NCBI RefSeq assembly: GCF_003672135.1
Contig: NC_039508.1
Location: forward strand, 14,829,945 to 14,893,944
DNA: 64,000 bases
From: Ooceraea biroi
Taxonomy: Eukaryota; Arthropoda; Insecta; Hymenoptera; Formicidae
Direction of reading: 5' to 3'
Shown: positions 50,021 through 63,500 of the stretch, one piece after another
Layout: every line of letters begins with the position of its first letter
Position numbering within the stretch: position 1 is the stretch's first letter
Notes under the pieces: generated by a model
Databases searched by the model: none
The model's input: the letters and a program-made list of their open reading frames with translations, nothing else
What the model was told of the DNA's origin: nothing
Made by a program: the position numbers and the translations under genes

Positions 50021-53000
50021 TTAAGAATGAACGTTTGGTGAAGCAAACTCTCATGGTGATGAATTCTCTCATTGCATGAGATAATAATATCGCGCATCGT
50101 ATGTACCGCATGCGTTATTATACTTTTATCGAAATGTGATATCTTATTTATTCATTGTATGCAAATACGCTTATGAATAGTCAACACTTTTAACTTATTA
50201 CGTGTACTTGAAAAATTTAGCCATGAAAATAGTGAAATTACTACTTTCAATGTCACTTTAAGTAGCACGTGTGAGAACCTATTGTTTTAAGATAAGCTCT
50301 CTTATCAGCAGATTATGAGCGGCGAGAATTTCCAAACCACAAAATTTCCGCTGGCATGAGGAAACGATCCGCTCCCGACTGTATCTCTGATAAAAAGCAC
50401 ATACGCATACGTGACGTCGCGTAAACGCTTTTAGTGACGCCGTTGGGTTCATACTGATTCATGTGTATAATTTACCTGCATTATCATTATGCAAATAGTT
50501 ACGTTCGCGCGATAAGACGTGCGCTACTTATCGCGAGGTAACCGAATCCATATAGAGAGTTGGTATTTCTATAATTAGAATATTCTGCAATATAGTGCAT
50601 ACACGCGAAACAGGAACTATTACATCAAGAATTGCGAGCTCTTGAGGCAAAATACGTGGGACGATATTTCAAAGAATTTTTATTTATTGTACTTTATAAA
50701 TACGAGTGTACGGCAACCAAGTGTATTTATACGTACTTAAACGAGCATGTCTTCCATGTCCCGATTTTCACCATAAATAATGTCATAGTGCGCGCAAATT
50801 CGCATCCGTCGCCAACCAGATCTAATGCCATTGACCGCTGATACGTGATATCGATTTACGCGTAATCATAGCTCGCGAAAACTACGGAGGGGCCAGTTCG
50901 ATAACCCGTCGCGCCACAACGTAATTCACGTATTTTTATCCATTCTGCAGTCTGCACACATGCAGTCTGAGGTCGAAAGTTGTCGCTGTGATAAGATGCT
51001 TTTGCGTTGCCATGCAGCAAGATAGCGGTAAATATTGACCACAGATGTCGGCATCAAAACTCGTAAAAACAAGATGACGTAAGAGCATAGCAAGATACAT
51101 TATGGTGCATTTGTCAATACGCTTCCTTTATGTGCGATAACTATTTATAATTTTCAAAACTTTCAGATCGCTCTAGCTAAAATCTAAAAGATTTTATTCA
51201 TCATTTCCTAACGTAAGTCTACTCGAAAAATTTGCAGCTGAAACATCTTGCGATGATTGTCCATGTTATATTTCTTATTGATCTGTTGTTCGATATTCTA
51301 GACACACTGATAAGCGAAAAATTAAGAAAATCCAATCTTGAAGATGAATTATAAGAGATATTTCCGCATATAATCATATTATCGATTTTAAAAGAAATCT
51401 CTTTATAAATAATCGCGACATTAAGCATTTTCTTCTGAGCGAGTTGTTTACTTCAAAGTGAAGCGAAGAAAAATCTACCGACGCGTGATACATCTGCGTC
51501 ATGGAATTAACTGTTATTAGACATGCATCAATTAATATTATAGAAAATAAATGTTATAACATGATAAAATCGTATATTTCTTTATATATGATAAATGCCA
51601 TTTTACTGTGTGTAAATTAATATCCGGTTTCTCTCAGTTAAAAATGTATGATCAAAAATTCAGATAGCCGTTCAATGCAATTTTCATGCATGATACAAAA
51701 GCTGTGCGTATATTTATTCATGATATTGTCTCATGGAAAATTTTCCATTGACGAGTCTGCTGAGACTCTCTCGATGTTAAATGGTTAATTGACTCAGGGT
51801 AAACGGATAGAGCAATGTGTCAATTGCCAAGATTTAAGAATGTTCCAAACAGCAGGGGGTCTTTTGTCTATCATAGTATCTTATAGATTTATTGAATCTA
51901 TAATAAAATAAATATTATACGAAACTTCTAGTTTTCAAAATAGTGAATTTAAATTTGAAAAACTATTGAAAATGAAGAGAATTAAAAAAGAATTCAAAAT
52001 ATTGAAAATAAAAAGACTTTCAGAAATTACACATATTATAGTTATATTAGAGATATAAAAAAAATACTTTACAACATATAAATCCCTCGCTATTTAATGT
52101 AATTTTGCTGTAACGTAACAAAAATTCGGAATTATATAATGATGCTTGAAACCGGTGCTGAAAGTCTCGCAGAGCCTAGCTCTCTCTCGTGGCCGTTGCG
52201 TGATAATCACTGTTAATTAAGAACCCGTATCCGCCGTTGCTGCGAAAGAGGGAGGAAGAACAACACAATTATTTATGAGGCTGCTCTATGATTACGAAGT
52301 GGAATCGTGGACGCGGCGACTAGCTGTCTGGTAGTAAATCGTACTGGCTCCATTCCAAAGAGCGTGACGGTGAGAACACGAGAGGCTGATCGTGTCGTGT
52401 CGTGTCGTGTCGCGATTCGCACGCGAAAGTCCGAGAAATTATTTTGGTCGAGGCAAAAAATTAAAAACACGCTGTCGTCGCTTGACCAATCTCGTGTCCA
52501 TCACACCGATGGATATGTAGATAACGAACAGCAAAACAGAAAATTTGAACGTCACTGTTATTTGGTCAACAACAATGGAAACATCGGTATCATGGAATGG
52601 AAAATTCAGACATTCAGTCATTGTTACTTGGCGAAGAACGTTCATCGTAATAATAGAAATGTCACCTCGACTGATTCTTGGTATGAGGTGCAAAAGTCGC
52701 ACATTTGTTTACCGTTTCATATTACTATAAAACTTGTAAATTTAAAGTCCAAATTACGATCAAGTATAAATATGAAACGTGATAATATCAAATTTATTTA
52801 TCTAATTGAAAGAGCTCAATTATTATACGTAAAGAAAAACGCGAATGCACGTGTTCCCTTCCAGTTAAAGTCTATTCACCTCATTCCCTGTCCGTTATAC
52901 TCACGCATCAGAATTATTTTCGCTTCAAGAAATCAAACAAAACTAAAACATCATTAAGAGTTGGTGCAGTCAAAGTAAGACGCTTCTCAGTAAGAAGCAA

Positions 53001-53930
53001 AGAAGAAGCGTTTCCGTAAATAAACTGACGGGATGCTGCCTCGGTGACCAAAAGAGGATGGCACGTGAGCTTTACGGAGGAACAAATCTGGTAGATCCAG
53101 AGAGTGCGGAAAATTTCATGTGTCATCCCTTAACGATCTTCTATTCAGTATTTATGGAAAATTATTTTAATCTGGAACATGCGAAAATGGTTCATCATCT
53201 TTACCCTGTTTCAAATTTTACAATATTTTTTTATATTCCTTCTTTAATGTGATTGTCGATATCTTCAGAAAACAAAAATATTAATATACCTAACAATTTA
53301 TTTACAATTTTATATTTAATTTAATTATATTTAATTTTATATATTTTATAATTTAAAAACTGTAATTATTTAAGTATAATATATATAGACATCTTTTACG
53401 CATAATAAATCAATACTTAATTCTTTCAATGAAATAACGTAAAGTATCGACGTACCCCTCTTGACGTAATGTCGCTGACGTACAATCTTATGCAACTAAA
53501 CATTATCGGATTTTGAAAGCTTTACATATCATTTAATAATTTATTTTTATTAAATATTTTTTTTAAATTAAATATCTATTCTGTTTATAATAATATTAAT
53601 AATAATAAATTTACAACATTTTCATTTCAGTTTTCTTTATACAATATAATAATATGTGTACAATACTATTTAAAAAAGATATTCGTGTACGCGATCATAT
53701 AAAATTTACAAAATTTATTACAAAATTTGTAATAACTCATCCATATATGAAAAAACATATACACATACATATAACAGATAATCAATAATTTTTCGATTAC
53801 TTTTATCATGTTAATGTACGTTAAGTATTATTGATAGTAAAATTAATGAACAAAAACCATAGTAATAAATTCAACGATTTTTGCCATTAAGTTTATTTTA
53901 ATAATTTGACAGTATCTTATATACACGTGT
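50021..53930. other. Intergenic; one long open frame of doubtful status
   Basis: Mostly AT-rich with no recognised gene. A 216-codon plus-strand open frame at 52307-52957 is the longest, followed by a 64-codon frame at 53058. The frame has no domain, a composition that fits chance, and an overlapping antisense frame. A short GTGTC tandem lies near 52394-52412. Confidence 0.35.
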
Positions 53931-53972
53931 GTAAAAAAAAGAATCCAAACGGCTTTCATACCATTTGCGTCC

Positions 53973-54045
53973 CATCCCTGGTGGGGATCGAACCCACGAC
54001 CTTTGGATTAGAAGTCCAACGCGCTATCCTCTGCGCCACAGGGAC
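53973..54045 (-). tRNA. tRNA-Arg (anticodon TCT)
   Basis: On the minus strand a 73-nt cloverleaf starts GTCCCTGTGGCGCAGAGGAT. The acceptor stem pairs GTCCCTG with CAGGGAT (one G-T at the tip). The anticodon loop is CTTCTAA, giving TCT for AGA codons. The T-arm is GTGGG, TTCGATC, CCCAC, with discriminator G. No intron is present. A run of T on the minus strand just downstream (around 53933-53941) is a pol III terminator. Confidence 0.95.
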
Positions 54046-54599
54046 TTGATGCTCTCAACGCTTCAGCTTTTACAATAGAAGTAGCACATCTTCTATCTTT
54101 GACAGATGTCACTAGTTCGTGCGTCGATTCTACTACGAACTCACATATTCCGAAACATCACAATAGATACATAGTCAAACCATTTGCATATTTAAGTATA
54201 AAGATATTTAAATATAAGCACATGTCCTCAAAATAAGATATTTCACAATATTATTTAGTACTATTTACCATCATTATAATTTTTTAATTATTTCTATATC
54301 GTTTATTCAGGATAACAATGTTTGTTTAGCACTTAAACTTTGTTTCGTTTGATTTGAGTTTGACAAAATTTTCGTCCTACTGCTACTAATATCAAACTAG
54401 TATAAAACATCACAGATCTAAGTAGAAACGACTCAAAGGAAATTTTCAAATCATGGATTAAGCATAGAAAATATAAATTTTCTGAATAGATATTAAAATT
54501 ATTCAATATCAATTTTATAGAAAATGATCGATGTATCGTTCGGGGCGCTGGACAATCACGCACTGCTCCTGCAAAGTTCTCGATGGTGGGGAAAGAATT

Positions 54600-55460
54600 T
54601 GCGGAAGTGGGGACATGACGGGAAAGATGGCCGTCGTGGAACATATGACAAAGAACGGCGGGCTCCTGTCGCGACCGACGACGGCGACATCCTCGCGACG
54701 ACGACGACGAGGAGGACGCGTTCCGCGGCACCGCTGATCGCCGTCGTTAACCGCCGCCTGCCGGCGGCCGCGTCGTCGCGTCCCGTCGTGGTGGTGTCCT
54801 CCTTCCCTGTGCAGCGTACGGCAACGAGAAGCGACAACCGAGAAGAGGAGAGTTCTCGCGCGCGGGAGAATTCTTCGAGTACTGTGAGCCGACGATCAGA
54901 GTTTGGAAACGATCATACGCCTCCGCGCGTCCGTGGTGCCGCGCCGCGGATGCCAACACCTGCGACGTGTCCGTGTGATACGCGACCAGTGGTGATATAG
55001 CGCGGCGCAGCGGGGGAGCCATGACTACGCGTGGAGAATGGGCTCGATCGCGTCGGTGCTGCAGTGGCATTGCTCGGAGTGCGCCCTGATAAATCCGACG
55101 GAGAGCGCGAGATGCGCCAGGTGCGGGCTGACGCGGATCAGGAGCGACGAGAGAGCCAGCCGCGACAGGCCAGACCACCGTGTCATCACCGCGGAGCGTA
55201 GCGGTAGCGCGCGGCAGGAGGGTGGGAAGGCGGGGGGAAGCGGCCGAGCGTCGACGAGGAGGCGCGAGGACGGTGAACGTTCGCGGGGGGTATCCTCCGG
55301 AGAGTCGACGCCGCCGACGCCGCCACCGAGGACAGACAGATTGGCACGCAACCCGACGGACACGTCGCTACCCGTCAGCCAATGCGACGAGTCTCGACGA
55401 CGTGCCGTTGTTCACGGGTGAGGGTCGCGATTATCACCCACGTCTCCTGTTTCCCCCCTC
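54600..55460. other. GC- and CpG-rich promoter region of sol
   Basis: A GC-rich block covers the presumed 5' untranslated region and first exon of the calpain gene. Several long open frames on both strands here (for example 54524-55000) come from composition; they are not in frame with, or spliced to, the gene in any way I can see. Confidence 0.55.
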
Positions 55461-58400
55461 CTCCCCCGCCCTCGACCCCCTGGCTCCTTACCCCATGTGT
55501 TTTACTAATACTTTGGGGAACAAGCGACTTGTCTTGTCATTCTACATGTGTATTTACATGCTTATTACAGAATGTGGTCACATCTGATTCGCTCACATGT
55601 CATGCTTTATCTTGATTGTTTAGAACAGACATATGTGAGAGAGATATGTATAGTCACATTTAATCTGCTATAAACTTGATTAATGTCTCATTGTGTACCT
55701 AATTCTGTGTTTAACATTGTTTGTGATTGTCAACTAATCTCGCATTCGTACTAAATAAAGTTTCTTGTACACTAAAACTGCTTCCGCTGAGGAGGATTCA
55801 AAACAAAACTGGAATATTCGAGCTTTCATTCGATTTTTGTCAATTAGAAATTATTAACGTACTCACTATCAACCACGTTTTTCGATTCTTATTTACCCAT
55901 ATTAATTACTCATATTATTGGCTTGCATTCTTCTCAAATACATTCGATCGATGTTTCAAGAAATCTTATTTTGTTACTTTTGTGTAACATGTATTTTATT
56001 TTTCTTAAGGATAAAGATATGTTTTTATAGCGTATATTCCTATAAACTTACAGTTTTGAAAGATATCTATCTGCATCCGACGTTAGAAAGAATTCACATT
56101 GCGGCTCATGGGGTGGGAACTCATCCGAGAGGAAACCGCTGAAACGTTTTTCGTCTTTACCTTCTTTAGTCACACAATGGACTTGTATTCGTTGTCTATT
56201 GGACAATAACTGCAGCTCATTGATTTGCGCGGCTTGTGATGCCAATGCGTCGATAGCTCAAACTGACGGAAGGCAGATTGGCGCACGCAAGAGCAAAAAG
56301 ATCAATCAACACAAAGAGGATCGTTTCAAAGTCGCTTGCCGACTATTGGCCAACGCTCTAGATGAGGTTGCTAGTACGAGCAGCTCCACTAACAATGATA
56401 AAGTTAATATCGCAGGTAAGTAACGGAATGATTATCAGAAAGACAAAAAAAAGTCAATCTTGTACTTGGATAATTGAATGAAATAAAATAAAACTTGAAA
56501 ATCTTTTAGGCATGGCACAGTTGACAAGCATAAGTCGGAACGAAAGGAGCAGAGTAGATCACAAAGACTGGATCTTACCGTCAATTGGAGCAATGGAGTC
56601 CACGACACTTCCGTTCACGGATAACACGGATACCTCTCAACGCTCTCCGAAGCGACATAGTCCATCTATGTACGAGCGAGTCAAATCCAAAGTCAGTCGT
56701 TCCTTATCGAACGGTTCCGTTGTTCAGAAACTGTCGGAGCACGTGGTCCAAAGACCTACGAGTTTGGTGGTACCAGAAGCGCGTCAGGACGACGGCTTAT
56801 GGAGCTGTGATAATTGCACATTGGACAATGCACCTGGTCTAGAGCAATGCGAGGCGTGCGATGCTCCTAGAAGTCCTGCGCCCTGCAGCGGAGTGGTTAT
56901 CAGCGTTCCGGCGTGGATGCCACGCGCGTTATCGTCCGCCGGGCCCTTGTCCTACAGAAGATCCTTCTCCGACGCCGACTCGGTCGCGAATGTTACCCAA
57001 AAGAAGACTGTCAACCGCAGAAGCCTGAACGACGAGGAACCGCCGGCGGTGCCGCCGCACTCCATCGGCTTCAACACAAGACCAAAGTATTCCTACATAG
57101 GGATTACGGATCCCGATATACCGCCACCATTGCCAAAGAAACAGAGCAGTAAGTTAGGTCTAGTGCCTACGAAGGCGCACAGCGAGGCGACCAGTCCGGT
57201 GGGCGAGGTATCGAACGTGAGCACGCTCAAGCGCATGTGGACCTGCAGAAAATGTTCCTACGCGTACAATCCACTGTGGTCCAGCGGTTGTGACATTTGC
57301 GGCTCATCTAGATCGCCTCCGTCGTTAACGCAGCCTAGCTTGATAACCGTGACGAAGGACACGAGTGGCTATCCGCACGCACAGTCCCCAATCGTCGTAT
57401 CGAGAGACAGCGTTAGATACATACCCTCGAAATCAGCCACTTTGGCCACCGCGGAATCCGATTTGGACGATCAGATCGATCCGCCGTCGCCGGTATGGAC
57501 GTGTAAGAAGTGCACACTGCTGAACGCCGCATCGAGAACGACGTGCGAAGCCTGTTGCGGCTCCAAGTTGAAGAGTATCATGCACCTGGAGGACGCCACG
57601 CTGCGGAAAGGTGAGAGCTGGGTGTGCCCGTCGTGTACGCTGAGGAATCCACTTTCAGCACAGAACTGTAACGCTTGCAAAACGTTAGCGGACTTTCTGG
57701 ACGTTCCGAAAGACAATAAGGCTATAGGTCAACGGAGTCCGAGTCCGCGGCTCTGCGCGACTCCAGCAAATGCCAAAGCAGTTACCCCGCGACACAGAAA
57801 TTCCATACGAAGGAACGGTTCATCGGTGAGCGACAAGAGGCACTCGAGGACCAGAGATCCTTCGCACACTCAGGTGAGAACGTCTTTCGTAAAGTTTTTC
57901 AGGAACAGATTCAGTCGATGCGGTGATTCTTTAATACATAAATTTTCACGTATTCCAGTGGCAGTGTAAACTATGCACCTACGAGAATAAGAGTACGACT
58001 GCTCTTTGCGAGATGTGCCAAAGCTCGAAGTCGTTGTCCCAAGTATCGGGAGACAGAGAGATACCTAGGCTTCTCGAGTCGGGCACTAGTACTCTTAGAA
58101 TACAGCGGCAGGAGAGCGTGGTGATGGAGAATCTCAGACAGCTGGAGGAACGAGAAGCGTTAGAGAAGTGGGAGCGCATTGTACGATATTGCAAAGAGGT
58201 AATGGTAGAAATCGGAAACGTAGCTAGACAATACATAGCTGGACTATCAGTGGAGCTAAGCGCTACTTACATTTAACTTGCAGACGAACGAGCCGTTCGT
58301 CGACGATTCATTTCCGCCTGCTCCGAAATCCTTGTACTATAATCCCGCGGATACGAAAGATAACCACGTCGTTCAATGGAGAAGGCCGCATCAGATTAAC

Positions 58401-60590
58401 GTCGACTCAAGTGTCGATTCCAAACTGCCTTGGGCTGTCTTTAGGACACCCTTACCTTCTGATATCTCGCAAGGTGTCTTAGGGAATTGCTGGTTACTAT
58501 CAGCTTTAGCTGTTCTAGCCGAGAGTGACGAACTCGTGAGAAGAGTTTTGGTCATGAAGGAGACATGCCCGGAAGGTGCTTACCAAGTTAGACTCTGTAA
58601 GGATGGAAAGTGGACAACGGTGCTCGTCGATGATCTATTACCCTGTGATAAGAGAGGTCATTTAGTGTACTCTCAAGTACGTATTCGTAATTACATTTTT
58701 ATATTATTTAATTTTTATTATTGTCAATAACGTACGCGTGTTTTATGTTGAAGGCAAAAAGAAAACAGCTTTGGGTGCCGTTAATTGAGAAAGCAGTTGC
58801 TAAGATACACGGTTGTTACGAGGCTCTAGTATCTGGTCGTGCTATAGAGGGTTTAGCAACGTTAACGGGTGCCCCGTGTGAGAGCGTGCCTTTACAACCT
58901 TCAGCATTGCCAAGCGAAGATGAACTCGATAGGGACCTAATTTGGGCACAACTCCTGTCCTCGAGGCAAGCTATGTTTCTGATGGGTGCTAGCTGCGGAG
59001 GTGGTAACATGAAAGTCGACGAGGAGGAATATCAACGAAAAGGTTTAAGGCCAAGGTAAATTCGGAGTTTGATTATTTTGCAACACGCGTAAAAGCATAA
59101 TTTTATAATGTTTATTTATCGTTAGATTTGTTCTATCTAATATCGAAATATCTTTTTCCAGGCATGCATACTCTGTCCTTGATGTACGTGATGTGCAGGT
59201 AGGTCTCACAGACATTGCACTTAATTGCTTGGCGTTCAATTCAGCCGAACTAAAACTGAATCATTATCTATGACTCGAAGCAAGTGTACATATCACCTTA
59301 CCGATAAAAGGAAATAATTACGCAGGGAATACGATTGTTAAGATTACGCAATCCTTGGGGTCACTACAGTTGGAAGGGAGATTGGTCCGACGACAGTCCT
59401 ATATGGACACCGCAGTTACGTGAGATGCTCATGCCGCACGGTGCTTCGGACGGTGTCTTTTGGATATCCTTCGACGACGTACTGAAATACTTCGATTGCA
59501 TCGATATCTGCAAGACGAGAGTCGGATGGAGCGAAGTGAGATTGCGTGGCACTCTCCCGCCGTTATCGTCGCTCAGGCATTTATCGTGCGTTCTCCTAAC
59601 GGTGTTAGAACCTACCGAAACGGAATTTACGCTGTTTCAAGAAGGCCAAAGGTGAGAAAGGATTAAATCGCCGCAAATACGCAAACGTACTGCGAGATGT
59701 ACTAATAAATATAATTTTACAGAAATTCGGAGAAATCGCAGCGTTCTCAATTGGACCTATGCGTGGTGGTCTTTCGTACGAGGTCGCAAGCCGCCCCGGA
59801 AGTCGGCCGATTAGTAGAACACAGTAAGCGACAAGTACGCGGTTTCGTCGGCTGTCACAAGATGCTAGAGAGAGATCTGTACATCGTGGTATGCCTAGCC
59901 TTTAACCACTGGCACACCGGGATGGAGGATACGTCCAGCTATCCAGAATACGTTCTCGCCATTCACAGTTCAAAGAGGCTTCTGGTCGAGCAGATATCAC
60001 CGCCTGCCTTCGTTTTAGCTGACGCTATTATAAGCTTAACACTGGCGAAGGGACAACGGCACGAAGTGAGCGACGTTGCATCAAATAATACATACAGAAA
60101 ACCTCTTTCGAATCGAAATTAATACTAAATTAATATTTTACAGGGCAGAGAAGGCATGACTGCCTATTACTTAACCAAAGGGTGGGCCGGTTTAGTGGTA
60201 ATGGTCGAGAATCGTCACGTGAACAAGTGGATTCACGTAAAATGCGACTGCCATGAAAGCTATAACGTCGTGTCCACGAGAGGACAACTCAGAACTGCCG
60301 ATAGTGTTCCCCCCCTTCACAGGTAAGGAATCGTCCTCAAGCGTCGTCTGTTTCGTGTTCCGAATGTTCGTGCGCGTTGCCGAAACTTTATTTATTATTT
60401 TCTTTCCAGACAAGTCATCATAGTTCTAACGCAATTGGAAGGTAGCGGAGGTTTCTCAATAGCACATCGACTCACGCACAGATTAGCTAACAGTGGAAAT
60501 CTACACGATTGGGGACCGCCCGATACTCATCATTGTCCTCAGATCGATACTCAGGTAGAAGGTTTGCACAGTCCTCGCTTCATAACGTGA
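55038..60590 (+). CDS. sol: Small optic lobes / calpain-D (SOL-type, CAPN15-like) cysteine protease
   Basis: Intracellular atypical calpain; the Drosophila gene is needed for optic-lobe neuron survival. Exons: 55038-55417, 56087-56415, 56510-57873, 57959-58198, 58284-58677, 58755-59055, 59162-59198, 59326-59651, 59723-60065, 60144-60322, 60410-60590. All have GT-AG sites and join in frame to 1357 aa. The start MGSIASVLQW fits the family. Seven RanBP2-type zinc fingers (W-x-C-x2-C ... C-x2-C) begin at about residues 10, 158, 334, 480, 566, 607 and 692. The calpain domain starts near 775 (EPFVDDSFPP) and has catalytic Cys in GVLGNCWLLSAL (about 840), His in RHAYSVLDV (about 1004) and Asn in RLRNPWGHYSW (about 1024). 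The SOL-homology C-terminus follows (GREGMTAYYLTKGWAGLVV). There are no EF-hands, as usual for this class. The proximal zinc fingers are thought to bind ubiquitin. The protein looks complete and active. Confidence 0.93.
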
Positions 60591-63500
60591 AAAGGCAGAG
60601 TGAAACGGAGATGCAGAAGATTATCCGAGGAGGGCGTAGAGCCAGCTGTAAACCGGGAAACGATTCTCGCACGCGCAATGTCGGGAAATTGACTGAAGAA
60701 AAACCAAAGCAAGCTAGAAACACTTCGGCGTACTATAAAACGTTCTGAAGAGGTTTAGGATCTTTGTGCTTTCTAGCTGATAATACTTCACGGATGCTCT
60801 TAGCGTTGCAACATGCTCAGCATTGGACATAATACAATAAGTAATTAATGTACAATGGTTCTGGACCCAGTGGCAATACAAAACATGAAGAGAACTTTCT
60901 TTCGAGTAGATAGTGAGTTATGCACTTCGCGCGCGCGCGTTAATGTGAGAGGAAAGAGACAAATGACTTGAAATGACAAAGAGTAAAAAATGAAACTTAC
61001 GTGCAAATTAAGTGTTTCTGCTGGAACCATTAAGCCGCAAAAAAGAAGACTTATGGAAAATTGAATATTTATGAAGAAACAAGTTGAACATTTTGCTTGT
61101 TATATAAACGAAAAAAAAAAGAATTATTTTCTCAACCTAACATTTAAGCATCGTAAGAAATGAAAAAAAACCTAAAGGATTACACAATAATGTAATGTAA
61201 AATGAGATCATTTTAGGAGACGTTAAGGATGTGTGTGACCTCCGTACACATTGTTTTTGGAATTGCTTAGGATGTAGTACGATTACGGATCGGGACATTT
61301 CCAACTTGAACCTACATTTACATGCCGATCCTACTTCTGTACACGTAAGGCCGTATTTGAAAGACCCGCATTTAAAGGAACTTGAATTCGTACAGTTCCA
61401 TTTGACGTGCGCACGATGAAAAAAAAGCAGCAAAGAAGAGCTCTATGTATTGATTGTAGAATGTATCGAGCGTAGAATCTCACCTAGACTTCGTTGTTCC
61501 CATCTTGCAACTGGATGGAGAGCTTGCGCTAACGTGGACGTAGCGTGCGGCTACAGAACCAAAGATCTCTCTTGAAAGTTTGAAAAAATATCTTGACGCG
61601 TTCACTGCCATTCTATGCAATGTATATATAGCCTGTTTTGTGCTTCTGTTACAAAATCGGAGGTAGAATTGGAATAGTCGGAGCTGACCTTCCGTGTTAT
61701 TACACATTAATTACACTGTTTTGCGTTGGCGCAAAGATACGTTGCGAAATACATGCGCAAGCATGGCAGTTAGCGGGTTGGACTTCATTTTAATTTTACG
61801 TTTACATGCTTTTTCATGTACGAAGAAACAAGTTGCCCTACCTTAATTGCAACGTATCACCTTTCATGCGTTATGTAAGAGCCAATGAGCATTCGGCTCT
61901 TCCGCGGAAAACCCGATGTTTCGGCTTTGATATCAAACTGCCATGCTCCATATTTTTAGACAAAATGGTAAAATGATCGATCGGCAAGCGCGACACGTCT
62001 GGCAGTGGCTATTATATCGAATCAAAAAATTGTCGGATATGTACAGCCGTGTACATTGAATGCGATGATGCGACAATATATACGCGATGCTGTGATCAGC
62101 TGATGATGCTTTGACTCGTGACCCGGAAACTTAAGTTTACCAAGGGATCCTTTGTTTCGCAGATTCAGAGCATGTGAACGCAATCTCAATTAAAACAGTA
62201 CAAAATTTCCATCTACGAGTTTGCTCGTTTTTATCGAAATGATATGTGGGATGTAATATCATGACTATATTAGCTTTATCTTGACAAAATCGCCGTAATT
62301 GGCGATGCAAATTACAATACAATATCGTTTTAATTACACGAGTATAATCTCATTTGTCTTCTCATTAAACCGAACGATTAGAGATTAATTCGCATCGATG
62401 TTTCGCATGTCCACGCATTTAAGTTGTGCAAATCTGGTTTATTCAAGTCGTTTGTTTTATATTGGAAATCACGATTCCACTTATGCGGTTGCCTCCCGCG
62501 GAGGGATAAAGCGCAAGCGGGACTCTCATTCCCCCTCATCGATCTCAAAAGAGCAGGCCGAATTGTCTTAGCGAGGCCTAAGTGTTAGCAACTAGTTTTA
62601 AGAATTAAGAACGAAGAACATAGTTTCGGGAAATGTCCGTTTAAACAATCCGTAATGCGCGTATTGACGGAAGTACACGTCCATATAATCGGTCTTTACA
62701 GTGATGCGCTCAAAGTTCAGTAAAAAAAAAGAGTTCGTTTGCGATCGCGAGACTCGGCATCCTTGCGATGGCCCACGACTCAAACGACGTTTGACACGAG
62801 CAGCCTGCTAATTAACGACATGCCCGCGAACGTCGTTTAATTCGTCGAGATATTCAAGGAATTTATTCTGTACGAATACTCTTAATACTTGCAATAGATT
62901 CTGTATTGAATGGCCTTCGTTTACAAAAATATAGTTTCGTAAATATAAGAGACGAGCTATCGCGGTTGCGCGCTTCAGAAAATCGGGGAAATAAAATGTC
63001 GAGATTCATCAGCGGCACTGATGACGATCGCGCGCACGCGAGGAAGAAGTTAATTAAACGAGAGAAGTTTCGTCCGTTCGCTTCCTTGAAGCGCGCAACT
63101 CTCCTCACCGTGAGGATCATCACACGCGCACATTCTTCAACATACATGAAGTACCGAAGGCTAGAAAATCCTCATTTTTTTGTACCAAGCATGAGTTGCA
63201 TTTACGCGAGGGCGGTGCTTACGGAGATTATGGATACGTTGATACCTAGTGCCATACGACGTCGTATCGACGAGGTACCCCGCGTGAACGGACAGCGAGC
63301 CCCGACGATGACTGTACATTCGCATGTCACAACGTAACGCGTGTAAGCGTTTTCCGCTTATAAGAATAAGCAAACAAATAATCTATTTTACATATTGCAT
63401 AATCACTGAGGCTAAAGCGTTAAGGCGTTCCCGTTCTGCGGCGTTCGGCGTTTGTGTTTGTCAAAACGGTAATGTAAACTCATTAACGGGTGCGTGTGGT

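Noticed and set aside
48609..50111. Open frames at both ends sharing CEVSPALFEFHLFLDC
   Set aside because: These are translations of the inverted terminal repeats of the 1.33-kb foldback element, not genes.
54524..55000. 158-codon open frame upstream of sol
   Set aside because: It lies in a GC-rich leader region, shows no domain, and does not join in frame to the sol start.
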